Positions 46,115-57,789 of a stretch of 64,000 nt of DNA are shown here, in pieces. Below the pieces are notes generated by a model that was given only the letters and a program-made list of their open reading frames with translations, ran no database searches and was not told where the DNA came from. The DNA comes from Manis javanica (Eukaryota; Chordata; Mammalia; Pholidota; Manidae), in the NCBI RefSeq assembly GCF_040802235.1, contig NC_133170.1, positions 449,001 through 513,000 of the forward strand, in the 5' to 3' direction. Position 1 is the first letter of the stretch. Every line of letters starts with the position of its first letter. The translations under genes were made by a program, and so were the position numbers.

Positions 46115-46810
46115 ATTTTTATATTGAATATAATACACACACCATGAAATTCATCCTTCTGAAGTATATAATTAAGCGATTTGCAGTATATTGATAAGGT
46201 TATGTAACGATCACTGCTGTCTAATTTTGAAATATTTCATTCGCCCAAAACGAAGCTCCATGTCCATTGGCAGTCCCTTCTCGTTTCACCCGCCCCCCCA
46301 GACGACACAACTACCCTAGTTTCGGACTCGGGATTAGCCTATTCTGGACATTTCATATAAATGGAATCCTACAGCACGCGAGCTTTTGTGACTGGCTTCT
46401 GTCACTCAGCATGGCATTCTCAAGGTCCGCCCGTGTACCGGCCTGGGGACGTTATCCTTCCTGTGACTGGCCAATACTCCGCTGCGTGCTGTTCATCCGT
46501 TCACCAGCTGACCGACGTTCGGGTGTGTCCACTTTTTGGCTACCATGAATAATGCTGCTGTAAACATTTGTGTACAAGTTTTCACGCAGCCATATATATG
46601 TTTCCAGCTCTTCACAGTATATACCTAGGAGTGGAAATGTGGGTCATATGGTAGGTAATTCTAAGTTTTTAAAGAACTGCTAAACCATTTTCCAGAATGG
46701 CTGCACCGTTTTACATTTTCACTGGCACAGTTCGAACTGCTCCATACCCTCAACACTTGTTCTGTCTGATTTTGACTATTGTCATTCTTCTAGCATCTTC
46801 TTGATAAAGT
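46115..46810 (-). mobile_element. Old L1 LINE 3' fragment, antisense
   Basis: Reverse-complement L1 3' end: 'ttgaatataatacacacacc' near 46124-46144, 'attctggacatttcatataa' near 46340-46360, 'accatgaataatgctgctgt' near 46542-46561, 'tatacctaggagtggaaatg' near 46620-46640. It overlaps the same L1 segment as the 43.3 kb fragment but is unusually CpG-rich for a decayed L1 (about 46285-46520). Confidence 0.85.
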
Positions 46811-46814
46811 GCTT

Positions 46815-48860
46815 GGGTTTCTACTATCAAATTACTGAGCCAGGCCCTGGGATATGACAGGAACAGAGGTCTTGGTCGGGGAGTGTGTGGAGAGGTGCAG
46901 CTTCAGGGCCACTGCACAGCCTGGGGCTGTCGGCTTGGGAAAACGACGACGGTGGTGACTCTGACCCTTGGTCTTCCAATGTGACGTCTATGCAGGGGAT
47001 GCACGTGTTGCCGGCAGAGCCTAAGAGTGTCTTCCACGGGGTATTCTTAGTCAGCTGCTCATTCTTGGTGCTCTCTGGACCCCTGGGAATTCCTAGGAAA
47101 GTCCCCATGAGCTGTCATGGCTCTCTGAGAAGCCACCCAGATGCAGGAGAAATGTGCTGGGACGTCCAGAGGAGGTGTGGGGGGCGGGGGGAGCAGGGAG
47201 ATGGTGTGGAGGCAGATGCCCTGTGGGAAGGGTGGTATCTTGTCTGTAAATGCCGCCCTGGCTCAGCACTCAGGCAGTCTGTAGAAGGTCTAGCGACAGA
47301 GAGCGGTTCTGTTAGGCCCAGGTTACTACGCTCCATCCGTCTGCGGGTGGCTGCTGGTTAGTGGAGAGATGTGAAAACTTTTTCCAAAATTGGCGTGCGA
47401 ATGGGGTGATGGAGAGAGTGAGTCCATGGAAAGAAAAATTATGGCTTTGACAAGCAGTAGAGGTAGGGGGAACTGAAGCAAATAGGGCTGCTGTGTGGAA
47501 GAAGAGTGCGCCTCCTCAGTGAACTGCGGACATGAGGATGGTACGAGGGGCGAAGCCTGATGTAGGGGGTCCCAAGGTATGGAAAATGGGTCGATCATCC
47601 CCCGGTCCTGACCAGATGTTGTATCTGAGTGGAGCCAAAGAGGGATCAGAAGGTCACACAGGTGCTCGTTGGCGGCAGTCCTGGCTTCCCATGTCCCCAG
47701 GCAGGCAGGACAGACGTCTGTCCCTGACTGAGGTCTTTGTGCCCTCCACTCCCACGAAGTCCGCAGGCATTGCTGGGCGTGGACTTCTTGGATGACATTA
47801 GCTCAGAAGGAAGCTGTTTAGACCCAGGAAGGAGTCCTCTCTTTTGACTTTTAAAAGGTTGCAAAAGATTGACTCAGTCTCTATTTTTTAATTTATTTTT
47901 GTTATATTCTTGAGGCTATGTTCTTAGAGAAGCAAGTAGCGAACTAGTTCATTGAATATTACAATTTCTGGTAAAACTGATGATAAACCTGGTTGTCTGG
48001 CTAAGGAGATTTGGGCTGTTTTTTTCTGATCTGTTTTATAGATTAACATTTTTTTTCTCAATAAGTATAATTGAATGTATATACAAATAAGCTCTGAATC
48101 TTATCACAGGATGTATTTTTTCTGTGTAGGAATTGTTCTATTGATAATTAAAGAATGATTCCTAGCCCCACAATACCAGCTGATGTACCTATATGATTAA
48201 AACATTGTCTTACTCAAAGTCTGTAATACTTCTTCAATCGAATTTCTTACTTGAGCATATTGATGACATTGTTTATTTTAATGCTTAAAGAAGATCAAAT
48301 GGAAAAGCAGCTCAAAAACCCAACTTTGTTTTTGCAGTGAACTTGACCACTGCTGGTCTCTCAATTTCTGGAAGAAATTCATCGCTTGAATGAATTCAGC
48401 ACAGGAAAACAGGGCCCATGCATAGTAGAAGAGAACAGAGGCAGCGCTCAGAAGTGGCTTTGCTGGGACTTCATTAGTCATTCCCTTTAATTCCTCCTGT
48501 CAAATGTGTAATGTCGTTTTGGCTTCTCTCTTAATGATGAGAATCCTTCAACCTCTCCAGGAAGCTTTAAATGTTCAGAAAACAAACATTGCCTCGGAAG
48601 CTTCAGCTGGTAGATGTGAATAAAAGTGCCAACATTTCCATAATCCTCCAATAATTTTTGACAATTTGCCGTTTTTGTTACCTGCTTTTCCCAGAAAACT
48701 CTTACTTTTTGTTTTCTTTTTCAGAAAAAAATTGTCTTTATATAAATAACCTTCAAGATATTTATGAAAATGCTATAATCTGCTATGGTGAAATTATATA
48801 TACATGTGATAAAAAGAAAACTACAATAGTTCCATCAGAACCTAGTCATGCTTTTCCTTT
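46815..48860. other. Intergenic DNA, no gene recognised
   Basis: GC-balanced to 47.85 kb, where frames of up to 158 codons (46885-47361) appear on both strands without domains, then AT-rich. No repeat or RNA gene recognised. Confidence 0.45.
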
Positions 48861-48864
48861 CCTT

Positions 48865-49985
48865 TTTTTAACAGCTTTCTTGAGATATAGTCCACACACC
48901 ATAAGATTTACCCTTTTTAAATATACAACTCAGCAGGTTTATGCACACAGGTGAATGTACTAAATATAACCTTGTCATTTAGAAGTCAGCTATCAGACAA
49001 ACTCCTCCGCATAGAGCAGAGCTGAGAATCAGGAAAGAAACAACGACCACTGAGCCGCCCGAAGCCAGCGCACTGAGACATTCACGTCGCTCACACAGCG
49101 ATTCCTGAGGTCCTCTCTCGGAGATGTGTTTCGGCGCTAACATACACGTAACATACAATCTACCATCTCAGCCATTTTGAGTGTATAGTTCAGCGGCGGT
49201 AAGCGCAGTCGCACTGTTGTGCAGCCATCTCCACCGTCCATCTCCTAACTGTCGTCATCTTGCAAAGCTGAAACTCTGACCCCATCAAACACTAATTCCC
49301 CTCCCACCCAGCCCTAGCAGCCACCACCTGTCTCTGATTTGACTGCTCTAAGTCCCTTATATGAGGGGACTCATCCAGCATTTATCTTTCTGTGACAGGC
49401 TTATTTCATGAAGCATAATGTCCTCAAGTTTCATCCATGTGGCACCATGTCAGAATGTCCTCCTTTTTAAGGCTGGGTGATATTCCACGGTGTATATTCT
49501 ACTTATCCATTCATCTGTCCATGGACGACACTCGGGTTGCTTTCACATTTGAGCTGTTGTAACTAATGCTGCCATGAACATAGGTGTACAAATACCTCCC
49601 CAAGACTCTGCTTTCAGGTGTGTGTGTGTATCCAGAAATTGGGTTTACTAGATCATATTGAAATTCTACTTTTATTTTTTTGAAGAATGGCCATAGGGTC
49701 TTCCACAGCAGCTGCACCATTTTACATTCCCAGGAGTATGCCAGGGCTCCAATTTTTCTACATCCTTGTCAACACTTGTTAGTTTCTGTGTTTTTTTACA
49801 GTAGCCATCCTCCTGGGTGTGAGGTGGTATCTCACAGCAGTTTTGGTTTGCATTCCTTAACAATTAATGATATTGAGCATCCTTTCATATGCTTATTGGT
49901 TATGTGGACGTCTTCTTTGGGAAAATGTCTATTCAGGTCCTTTGCCCATTTTTGAATTGGGTTGTTATTTCTTTGTAGCTACTGT
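48865..49985 (-). mobile_element. Old L1 LINE, 3' UTR and end of ORF2, antisense
   Basis: 'ttcttgagatatagtccaca' near 48876-48896 starts the reverse-complement 3' end. It resumes near 49140 and continues through 'agtttcatccatgtggcacc' (about 49427-49446), 'gctgcaccattttacattcc' (about 49711-49730) and 'aatgtctattcaggtccttt' (about 49924-49943). Positions 48960-49130 do not match and may be an insertion. With the 50.38-51.56 kb block, this is probably one L1 with most of ORF2 deleted. Confidence 0.85.
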
Positions 49986-50379
49986 TGGGATTACATTTAA
50001 CATCCTAAAGTTACAACACTCTAATGTGGATTTATACCAGCTTGACATCAGTTACATACAAAAACTCTGCTCCTTTACATTTCATCCCCACCCCTTCTAG
50101 TTATTGATGTCATAAAATTATTATGACATTATACACTGTGTGCCCCAAAACATAAGCTGATGATTTTTTTAAGTGCATTAGTCTGTTAAATTATGTAGAA
50201 ATCAAACTGTGAAGTTATAAACCAAAGTTGCAATAATACTAGCATTTAGGCAAATAATGTTTTAAAAAAACATGTCAGTCTCTTAAATCATGTAGAAAAA
50301 ATGGAGTTCCAAACCATTGTTACAACAGTGCTAGAGCTTGTGATTGCCCACACAGTCACTTTTATGGAGCTCTTTATTC

Positions 50380-51560
50380 ATATGCTTTGCGTTACTGTCT
50401 GTTTTCCTTCATTTCAGCCTCCTGGACTCACTTCAGCATTTCTAGTAGATCAGGTCTAGTGGTAACAACCACCCTCAGGTTTTGTTTATCTGGGAATGAC
50501 TTTATTTCCCCCTCATTTGACAAGAGAATTTTGCTGGGTATAGGTTTCTTGGTTAACAGGGTTTTTTTTTTTTAGCACTTTGAGTATATCAGCCTACTGC
50601 CTCCACATTTTCTGATGAGAAATCCGCTCACAAGCTCATAGAGGATGCCTTGTATGTGACTAGTCACTTCTCTCTGGCCGCTTTCTAAACTATCTCTGTC
50701 TTTAGATTGATTATAACGTGTCTTGGAAGGGGTCACTTGGTTGATTATAATGTGTCTTGGAAGGGGTCACTTGGAGTTCATCCTATTTGAAATCTGTGAG
50801 CTTCTTGAGTGTTTATATTCATGTCTTCATCACATTTGGAGAGTTTTTAGCTGTTATTTCCTCAAATATTCTCTCTGCCTCTTTCTCTCACTTCTGCTTC
50901 TGGGACTCCCACAATGCATGTGTTGATCAGCTTTATGGTGCCCTGTTGTCCCTTAGGCTCTCTCTGTTCCCTTGTCTTCTATCTTTTTTCTTTCTCTGCC
51001 TCAGACTTGATTATTTCCACTGTCGCATCTTCAGTTTCACTGATTCTTCTGCCTGCTCAAATCTGCCTTTGAATTTAGTGAATTTTTCATTTCTTACTCT
51101 ATACTTCTCAGTTTCAGGGCTTGGGGGTTCTTTTTAGATCTTCTATCTCTTTATTAATATTTTCATTTTGTTCCTATGTTGTTTTCTTGACTGTCTCCAA
51201 ATCTTCCTTTGGTTCTTTGAGCATCTTTAAAATAGTTTTTTAATGACTTTGGCTGGTAGGTCTGCCATGAGGTTTTTTTCAGAAATGATTTCTCTTGGCT
51301 TTTATTTTTCCTTTGAATGGGCCTCAGTTTCCTGTTTCTTTGTAGGCATTGTGGGGTTTTGTTGTTGTCGAAACCTGGATATTTGAATGTAATAATGTGG
51401 TGACTCTGGAATCAGATTCTCCCCCTTTCCCAGGGTTTGCTGGGTTTTGTTTTTGCTTTTATGATTGTTTTGGGCCATCTCTGTGCCAAGGATCAGTCTG
51501 AAGAGTAAAATTAAGGCCTTTTCTAAGCTATGCCATTCCCTGGACATGTGCAGTGACTTC
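50380..51560 (-). mobile_element. Old L1 LINE, ORF1-side region, antisense
   Basis: The minus strand shows an L1 ORF1-like arrangement: an 'agatttgagcaggcagaaga' equivalent near 51045-51065, and L1 5' flank text near 51400-51480. The frame is broken by stops; the longest minus frame (51302-51547, 81 codons) is a fragment. Orientation agrees with the 48.87-49.99 kb block. A 34-base tandem duplication lies inside. Confidence 0.65.
50707..50774. repeat. 34-base tandem duplication inside the L1
   Basis: Two adjacent 34-base units (50707-50740 and 50741-50774) that begin TTGATTATAA and end GGGGTCACTTGG. They differ by a single C/T at unit position 11. Such low divergence inside an old L1 shows the duplication is much younger than the insertion. 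Confidence 0.95.
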
Positions 51561-51564
51561 TAAT

Positions 51565-52475
51565 GTCTTCCATATATGGAGTTGCTTTTGAATGTCTTAG
51601 CCTTTAATGTCTGGCTCCCAGGAAGGGAAAAAGAGAAAAATGAAGGGGAAAAAATGTACCTAGGCCCTTTAAATCCCCTGGAAGTCACTTCAGCCAGAGG
51701 AGCAGGGACTTGTAACCACAAGGGGAGGTGCGACCACCACGGGCAGCCTCTTCCCTGCCTGCATCCCTGTGATCAGCAACGGTATCGGTGATTGGAGCTC
51801 AGATGCCCAGTGTTTGAAGGACAGCGTTCTGTTGCTCACGATGGCTCCCGCAAGCTGCACATGAGCTTCTTCTGGAACACACAAACAGCTGTTCATCAGA
51901 CATCTGGGAGGGTGGGCGCTGGGTCGCTGATACTGTGCCAAGAACTGAAATCGAAAAAAATTAACCGCAGTTACCATCCAAGCCTTCCCCTGGAATTTGC
52001 ATGTCTTCAGCAACTCCACAGTTCCAAACAGTTGCATCAGACAGATTTTGCCAGTGTGACTGCTGTCGAGGTGATGTCTTACACAGTGGAAACTTTCTAT
52101 TCCTGAGTCCCATCTGTGCACTGAATTCTAATTCATTCCCACTGAGTTCCTGGTCCAAGGCAAATTGGGAGATACAGTTGGGCATCTGTCCTGTACATCA
52201 CATGGGAGTTAAATTTCTGGAACTTTCTTATACAGTGAGGAAGTCAGTCTGCCCAGACCCTGCAGAGCACCTCTATAAAGCAGTGCTTCCTAATCCCACA
52301 TGCCAGCCCATCAGTCTTTGCTCTGGCTTAGCAAAAATACCACATTATCAACGTCCCACCACAGGAGTAAGTATATGCAAACATACAGTGTGTGTACATG
52401 CATATATGCACACACACATACACACATTAACCTCAGTATTCAATCCTGGCAACAGTGCAGTAAAACTATTGTTTG
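51565..52475. other. Intergenic DNA, no gene recognised
   Basis: Mixed sequence holding the start of a 238-codon + frame (52001-52717), judged spurious. A (CA)-rich patch lies at 52400-52427. Confidence 0.45.
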
Positions 52476-52479
52476 CAAA

Positions 52480-52740
52480 TATTGATGATGGCATTGTAAA
52501 TTGGAACATGTTTGGAAATCAGGATAGCAAAAATTTATCAATGACCATAAAAATGTTCATTGACACAGTAATTCCACTAAATTATAGTCTCAAGAGATAC
52601 CCTAAAATGTGGGAAAAGCCATTTCCCACATTATTTATAATGCTGAAAAATTATAAGAAATTAATGGTCAACAATAAAGATATTACAGTACACTTATCTG
52701 CTGAACTCTTACATTGATATTGTTAAAAAATAATTATAAA
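52480..52740 (+). mobile_element. Probable old LINE 3' fragment, sense
   Basis: 'acacagtaattccactaaat' near 52563-52583, then 'cccacattatttataatgct' near 52625-52645 and an AT-rich end. This is the layout of the 3' region of an old LINE ('...caattccact...', '...gttcattgca...'). Heavily diverged. Confidence 0.4.
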
Positions 52741-52764
52741 GTCCACATAACAATATATGTGCGG

Positions 52765-52885
52765 TACAATAGCTACCACTTACTGAATGCTTGTATGTCC
52801 CAGGCCATCTATTAGCTGCTGTGGATAGCACTTCATTTCTGTCTCACAGTAATTCTGCGAAATAGGTGTTACCCCCACTTAAGGC
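52765..52885 (-). mobile_element. MIR SINE fragment, antisense
   Basis: 'accacttactgaatgcttgt' near 52774-52794 and 'gcgaaataggtgttaccccc' near 52857-52876 match reverse-complement MIR 3' text. Confidence 0.55.
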
Positions 52886-52889
52886 TTTT

Positions 52890-54865
52890 TGGAAGGTTCT
52901 TTCACCCCCCAGCCCTCTTCCAATTCTCTCCAGGCTGACTTCCCTTTTCCAACTCATTAGAAACAGAATTCCTGAGAGCAGTTCCTCCAGACTCCAGAGC
53001 AGGGGTTTGTGACCATCACCCTACATCGTCTCCTGTTCAGTATGGTGTAAGCAGAAAAGTAAAAGGAAATCAGGTTACAAGCTGATTGTATCCTGCAACT
53101 TGAGCGGGAACAATGGAAGAGAACACAGAATCACTGACACTTTGCTATGGTAGTGCGGGAAGCTAGGGGAACAGTATTTTCCTTCAAATTCTCTGTAATA
53201 TAGTTTCATTATTCTTATAATGTAAGCATAAACACTTTAAAGCCCCCGAAATGGAAATAATTGGGTTCTCGAATGACAGATCATTTATTTCTTGTGACGC
53301 ATTCTTTACGGTCATTGTAATGTTGTTTTCGGAATTTTTTAATGTGCTCAGCAGTAAAAAATGTTGACCACTCCATTTATGAAAGTAACAGTGATTAAGC
53401 TTTAAAGTTTTAGCGCTGAAGGAGGGAAATTATCGCAGTTCTCACAAACACATCGACAAAGTGCTTTGCAGGCCCGGTTCTATGTACATACTCAGTCTTT
53501 CTGACATGGGAAAGGTAGGACTCCGCCAGCGGGCCAGACGCCCATTCCCTGGAGCTCCCCGGTGGCCAGGGCTCTGCTGTGCTCCCGCTGGTCTTCCTGC
53601 TCCAGAAAGAGCCCCCATCTCCCACATCTGCCCCAGGCGCATGGCCCAGCCCCTACGGGAAGCGTCGCCTAACAACGCTGAAGAGGGAGGCTCTTCTGAG
53701 GGTCCCTCCTTCTCCACCACCCTCTCTTCCTCGCCCGCAGCTGGTCAAAGAGGAGGAGCTGCATTTCCAGCCTGAAAAGGCAAATGCAAATACTAGGGAC
53801 TAATATCGCCCCCGCCAGGCAAAAAACTCAGCAGAAAGTGCAGTTTTAATTCAGATTTAAACACCTAACTGGAAAAAGACTCTAAAATGTTACTTTCCTT
53901 TTTAAAGGGTGAGATTTTTCTGATGATAAAACTCATATATACATACTCAGTGTAGAAAAAATGAAAATGAATTTAAAGAAGAAAATATAATCACCCTAAG
54001 TCCTTTCACCTAGAAATAATCACTAATAATACTTTAACAATAAATTCCTGGCCTTTTAAAAATATTTGATTTTATATATATATGAAAATGTGTATTATAT
54101 AAATATAAAACACATTTACATACACTTTCTAATTTCACCACTTGAGAATCATACTGTATAAACTGTAGTTTCCTACTTTATTCTCAGTCACTATTACTGG
54201 CATCTTCCCATTTTATTAACTATGCCGCAAAAATATGTTTCATGTCTTGTGCGGAGCATCAGGGCAGCAGAAACCGCACCTGCGGTTTTGTCGCGGTGTC
54301 TCCTCCGTCTGACTCCTTTTCCTGTATCTCTTCGCTCTGCTGAAGCCTCGGGGGCATTTGTTTAACATTCTCTGGCTTCAGTGAGAATTAAGCACAGGAA
54401 GAGGAAAAGCAGGCCATCTGTGCCGGAAGGTGAATCCAGTGTAAATTAAATGGAGTGTGAAAAAAAGCCACTTACGCTCTTTAAATACATGCTACTTGAG
54501 AGAAATGCTCACTTATGTACAGAACTAATCACTGAACACACAGGCTTCAGGTGAATGACCGGTGCTGAGTGTTCTTTGTTCAATAAGCAAAAGTGATCCT
54601 ATTTTTCAAAAGTAAGGATTGTAAGCCAAAAACAAACCTAGCCTCCCACTCGGTGTGAGAGCCACTCTCCTCCCAGCTCTGCTCGCCAGCCCGGCCATTT
54701 CGGACACCTGTGTCCCCCCTGGGCTGTCCCCCACATCTCCTCCTCGCTGGTGGGGCTTTGCTCCTTCATTTCCTCTTTGTCCCGTCACACCTGTCCTCCT
54801 AGTCATCACGACACCTGTGAGGGACCAGCAGCCTGGTCGAGAGTATCAGACTGAAGTCACTCCAC
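52890..54865. other. Intergenic DNA, no gene recognised
   Basis: Mixed sequence. A GC-richer stretch at 53470-53770 has overlapping frames of about 100 codons on both strands with no domain; the rest is AT-rich. Confidence 0.45.
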
Positions 54866-54869
54866 ACGT

Positions 54870-55065
54870 ATGAATTGTGTCTCTGGCAACTTATGCACGT
54901 CCCTCATCCTTCTGCCCCTCGGTTTTCAGCCTGATAAATGGGGTCACAGTATAGAGCTCACAGGACTATTATTGCAGTAAGCGTATGTGGTACCTTCTGT
55001 AAAGCACTTTGAGAAGAGTGTCCAGCACGCAGCAAGCACCTGATGGTGCTCTCCGTGTCATGACC
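54870..55065 (+). mobile_element. MIR SINE, sense
   Basis: 'tctctggcaacttatgcacg', then 'cagcctgataaatggggtca' near 54928-54947 and 'gtaaagcactttgagaagag' near 54999-55018 follow MIR from the core to the 3' end. Confidence 0.6.
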
Positions 55066-55204
55066 AGCTCCTCTCTTCCCTAACTTGCTTCCTTCCCTTC
55101 CCAGCCTCAGGCGTAGTTCCCTAGAACATTCCGTAATAATCTTTCTGCTCTTTGACTTCAGTCTCAGAACTGTATTTCTCAGGGACCCCAACCTGGAAAT
55201 AATT

Positions 55205-55238
55205 TTTCCAAAGGAGATAAACACACAGAGAATGCTGT
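55205..55238 (+). repeat. 34-base exact repeat, copy 1
   Basis: A 34-base string that begins TTTCCAAAGG and ends GAATGCTGT and recurs exactly at 56846-56879. The sequences on either side are unrelated. It does not belong to a repeat family I recognise. Confidence 0.9.
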
Positions 55239-55759
55239 AAAACCTGTAACAGATATATAACTCGTTGGTATTAAAATATTTTTGGTAACTTAGATCAAGA
55301 TTCTCTTTCACTCCATGCAGCAAATACAAATTGTACTTTTTTATTCTATAGAATAAAAATGTCAACAAATATGTGTGGATGGTAAAACTTAAGCACATAA
55401 GGAGTTCTTATGTAGGCTTTCCTAATATAGAAATGGAATTTACCTAAAAACAGCAGTGCTAGCTGGAAATGGTTAGCATAACTAATTTTCTTATTTTATA
55501 AAAAGGACTTTTATGTGCAAAGTTAATGTTGTATAATCAGCTTAGGGAAAATAGCTATCTTCAAACTGCATGGTTTATTTTTCGTTGTAGTCAGATCTTA
55601 ATTTATGCATTACCAAAGTTTTATACTTTAAAAATCATAGGAAGAGGACCTACACATTTCTTAAGGAAATTGTTAGATATTTTATGTGTTTTTGTTGTAA
55701 ATGTTTTTTTGTGTGTGTTTAAATAGACCTACAGGCCACAACAAAGTCCAATTCTAGAA

Positions 55760-56560
55760 TTTTCACTTTGACTTAGTAATGATCCTAAAATTCACCTGGA
55801 ATAATAAACAGATAAGAATAGCTAAGAAAAATATGAAAAGGCTTATGTTCTAGTTGATGTTAAAACATACAATTATCTAATAAGTATAGATAGTAAAGGA
55901 ACGGACAGATCAGCAGTTAGAATAGTTAGATTAGGAAAAGAACCTTACTTTATATATTATATATATATGTAACAACATCTGATAAAAGAGGTACCACTAT
56001 TGAGGGGAAAAGAAAATAATTTTTACAACAGGTATTGAGATTAGTGGTTAGTTTTTTTAACAAATCAATTTAGATTCTTAACTCTCACTAAAAGGATTAA
56101 AGCATTAGTCCTAAGAACTAAGGCCAAATTTTGGTGCATATTATATCTGTATGAGAAGTTAATTTGTAGGTCAAAGAAAAAACTTGACAGTTCATTGACA
56201 AAAATTTTAAAGCTCTGAACATAAAAAAAGGCAAATCAGAAACTGAATAAAAGTACAAAAAGCTATAATTAACTCTTAAAATACAAAAAGCTTACACAAA
56301 TGGATTTAAAACACTAAAATATTAGGAAAAAAATGAATAAAGCACATGATACACAAGTCATAGAAGAAATAAAAGGTCTAATGAGCACATTTTAAAAGTT
56401 CAATAAAACCAGTAAAAAAGAAATGCAAATTAAACCCAGAAACTCTTTTTCACTTACTAAAGTAATAAAAATGAGTAAAATTATAATACTCGAGCATGCT
56501 GGAGATGAGACCCCATACACACCTTCACACACTGCTCATGTTTTACACTCTCTAAAATCT
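55760..56560 (+). mobile_element. Old L1 LINE ORF2 fragment, sense
   Basis: Sense-strand ORF2 text with many changes: 'aaaattcacctggaataata' near 55788-55808, 'aaggaacggacagatcagca' near 55896-55915, 'tgcaaattaaacccagaaac' near 56424-56443. Many stops; non-functional. Confidence 0.65.
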
Positions 56561-56845
56561 AGGGATTTTAAATTTGTATCAAGTATTTTAAAACATTGCT
56601 ACATTGTAACAGTGTAATTATTCTTCTTAAAAGGAAGAAACATGAGAGCTCTCCTTAGAGAGAAACTAAAGTCAAGGAAAATTCCTTTCCCTTCTTTTCC
56701 CCTGTCTCCAGTTTCCTCTCACTGTCTCCTGCCCCTTCCTTCCTCTCTTTATTTTTTAATGATGGGAGGGGTTTGAATACTTTACAGTCAATAGAGTAAG
56801 GAGTGGACATACAGTAGTTAAAAAAAAAAAAAAATCAGGAACAAG

Positions 56846-56879
56846 TTTCCAAAGGAGATAAACACACAGAGAATGCTGT
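56846..56879 (+). repeat. 34-base exact repeat, copy 2
   Basis: Identical to 55205-55238 over all 34 bases. It starts 26 bases after the onset of a 15-base A run (56820-56834). Confidence 0.9.
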
Positions 56880-57645
56880 GAAAGGAATTAACTTTGAGCA
56901 CATTCCTTGAACAAATGAAGTAGTGAACAAACAAATGCCAGGCAGAAAGGCAGTCTTCTATAATTCTATTCCTTTCAAAACTGAACAGGAAGATCGGTGT
57001 ATTTCTTTTTTGATCAAAGTAACAATAATGAATATAGGGAAGGAGCTATTGAACTCATTATTAAATTGATATGGTTAAGTGGTTCACATCTTAACCGTAG
57101 GATTATGTCTAATTGTTATAAGAAGAGCAAGGAGATTGAATTAGATTAAAAGTAATAGTAAGGCAACAGAACAAATTAACTTGTAACTGCCTTTTTAAAG
57201 CACAAAATTCAATTTGACTCCATTTTCAAAATGTTAGTTTCATACAGAGATTGTGACCTGGAGAATGCTGGAACTTTTCCAGAGAAATCTGGAAGTAAAA
57301 AAACACACTTGCTGTGCAGGAAGGATAATTTTTTAGGTGGCATAAACTAGAAACTGTTAAACAAAATCCTTTTTAAACACAGGCTGAAGTTCCTTTTAAG
57401 AATGACATTCAATAAGCACTTTGCCTTGATGCTTTGAAATTATAATTTATTTATCTTAAGATTCCAAAAATGGATATTCATTTGATTTGTGTATATAGGC
57501 TCCTAAACTTTCAAAACTTAGCTAGATGTACGTTTGATAAATATTTTATATTTTTGTCACATTCTTTGTTCTTTTAATGATCTGGCATTTAAATTCAATA
57601 TAAAAAATTGAAGCTAATTAACTGAAAAAATATTCTATTTATTAG
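56880..57645. other. Intergenic DNA, no gene recognised
   Basis: AT-rich unique sequence. Confidence 0.5.
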
Positions 57646-57649
57646 TCCA

Positions 57650-57785
57650 CACTTTCATTAATTGGATAAATATTTATTGGGCTTCTATTATGTCTGAGGT
57701 GCTTGGAAACAGTTAAAAACATGCCATTTGCCTTTATGAAGTTTGCTGATTAGTGGGGAAGACAGTTTTTGAATAAATAATTTCA
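57650..57785 (+). repeat. Short copy of the old repeat seen at 19.5 and 20.4 kb
   Basis: 'aatatttattgggcttctat' near 57669-57688, then 'gcctttatgaagtttgctga' near 57730-57749, in the same order as the other copies. Confidence 0.45.
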
Positions 57786-57789
57786 ACAT

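Noticed and set aside
46885-47361. 158-codon + frame
   Set aside because: Competing frames on the minus strand, no domain, no exon signals.
52001-52717. 238-codon + frame in AT-balanced DNA
   Set aside because: It crosses a (CA)-rich patch and a LINE-like 3' fragment, has no recognisable domain, and shows no splice or promoter context.
56700-56850. Possible processed retrocopy ending in the A run at 56820-56834
   Set aside because: No recognisable gene sequence precedes the A run and I found no flanking target-site duplication.
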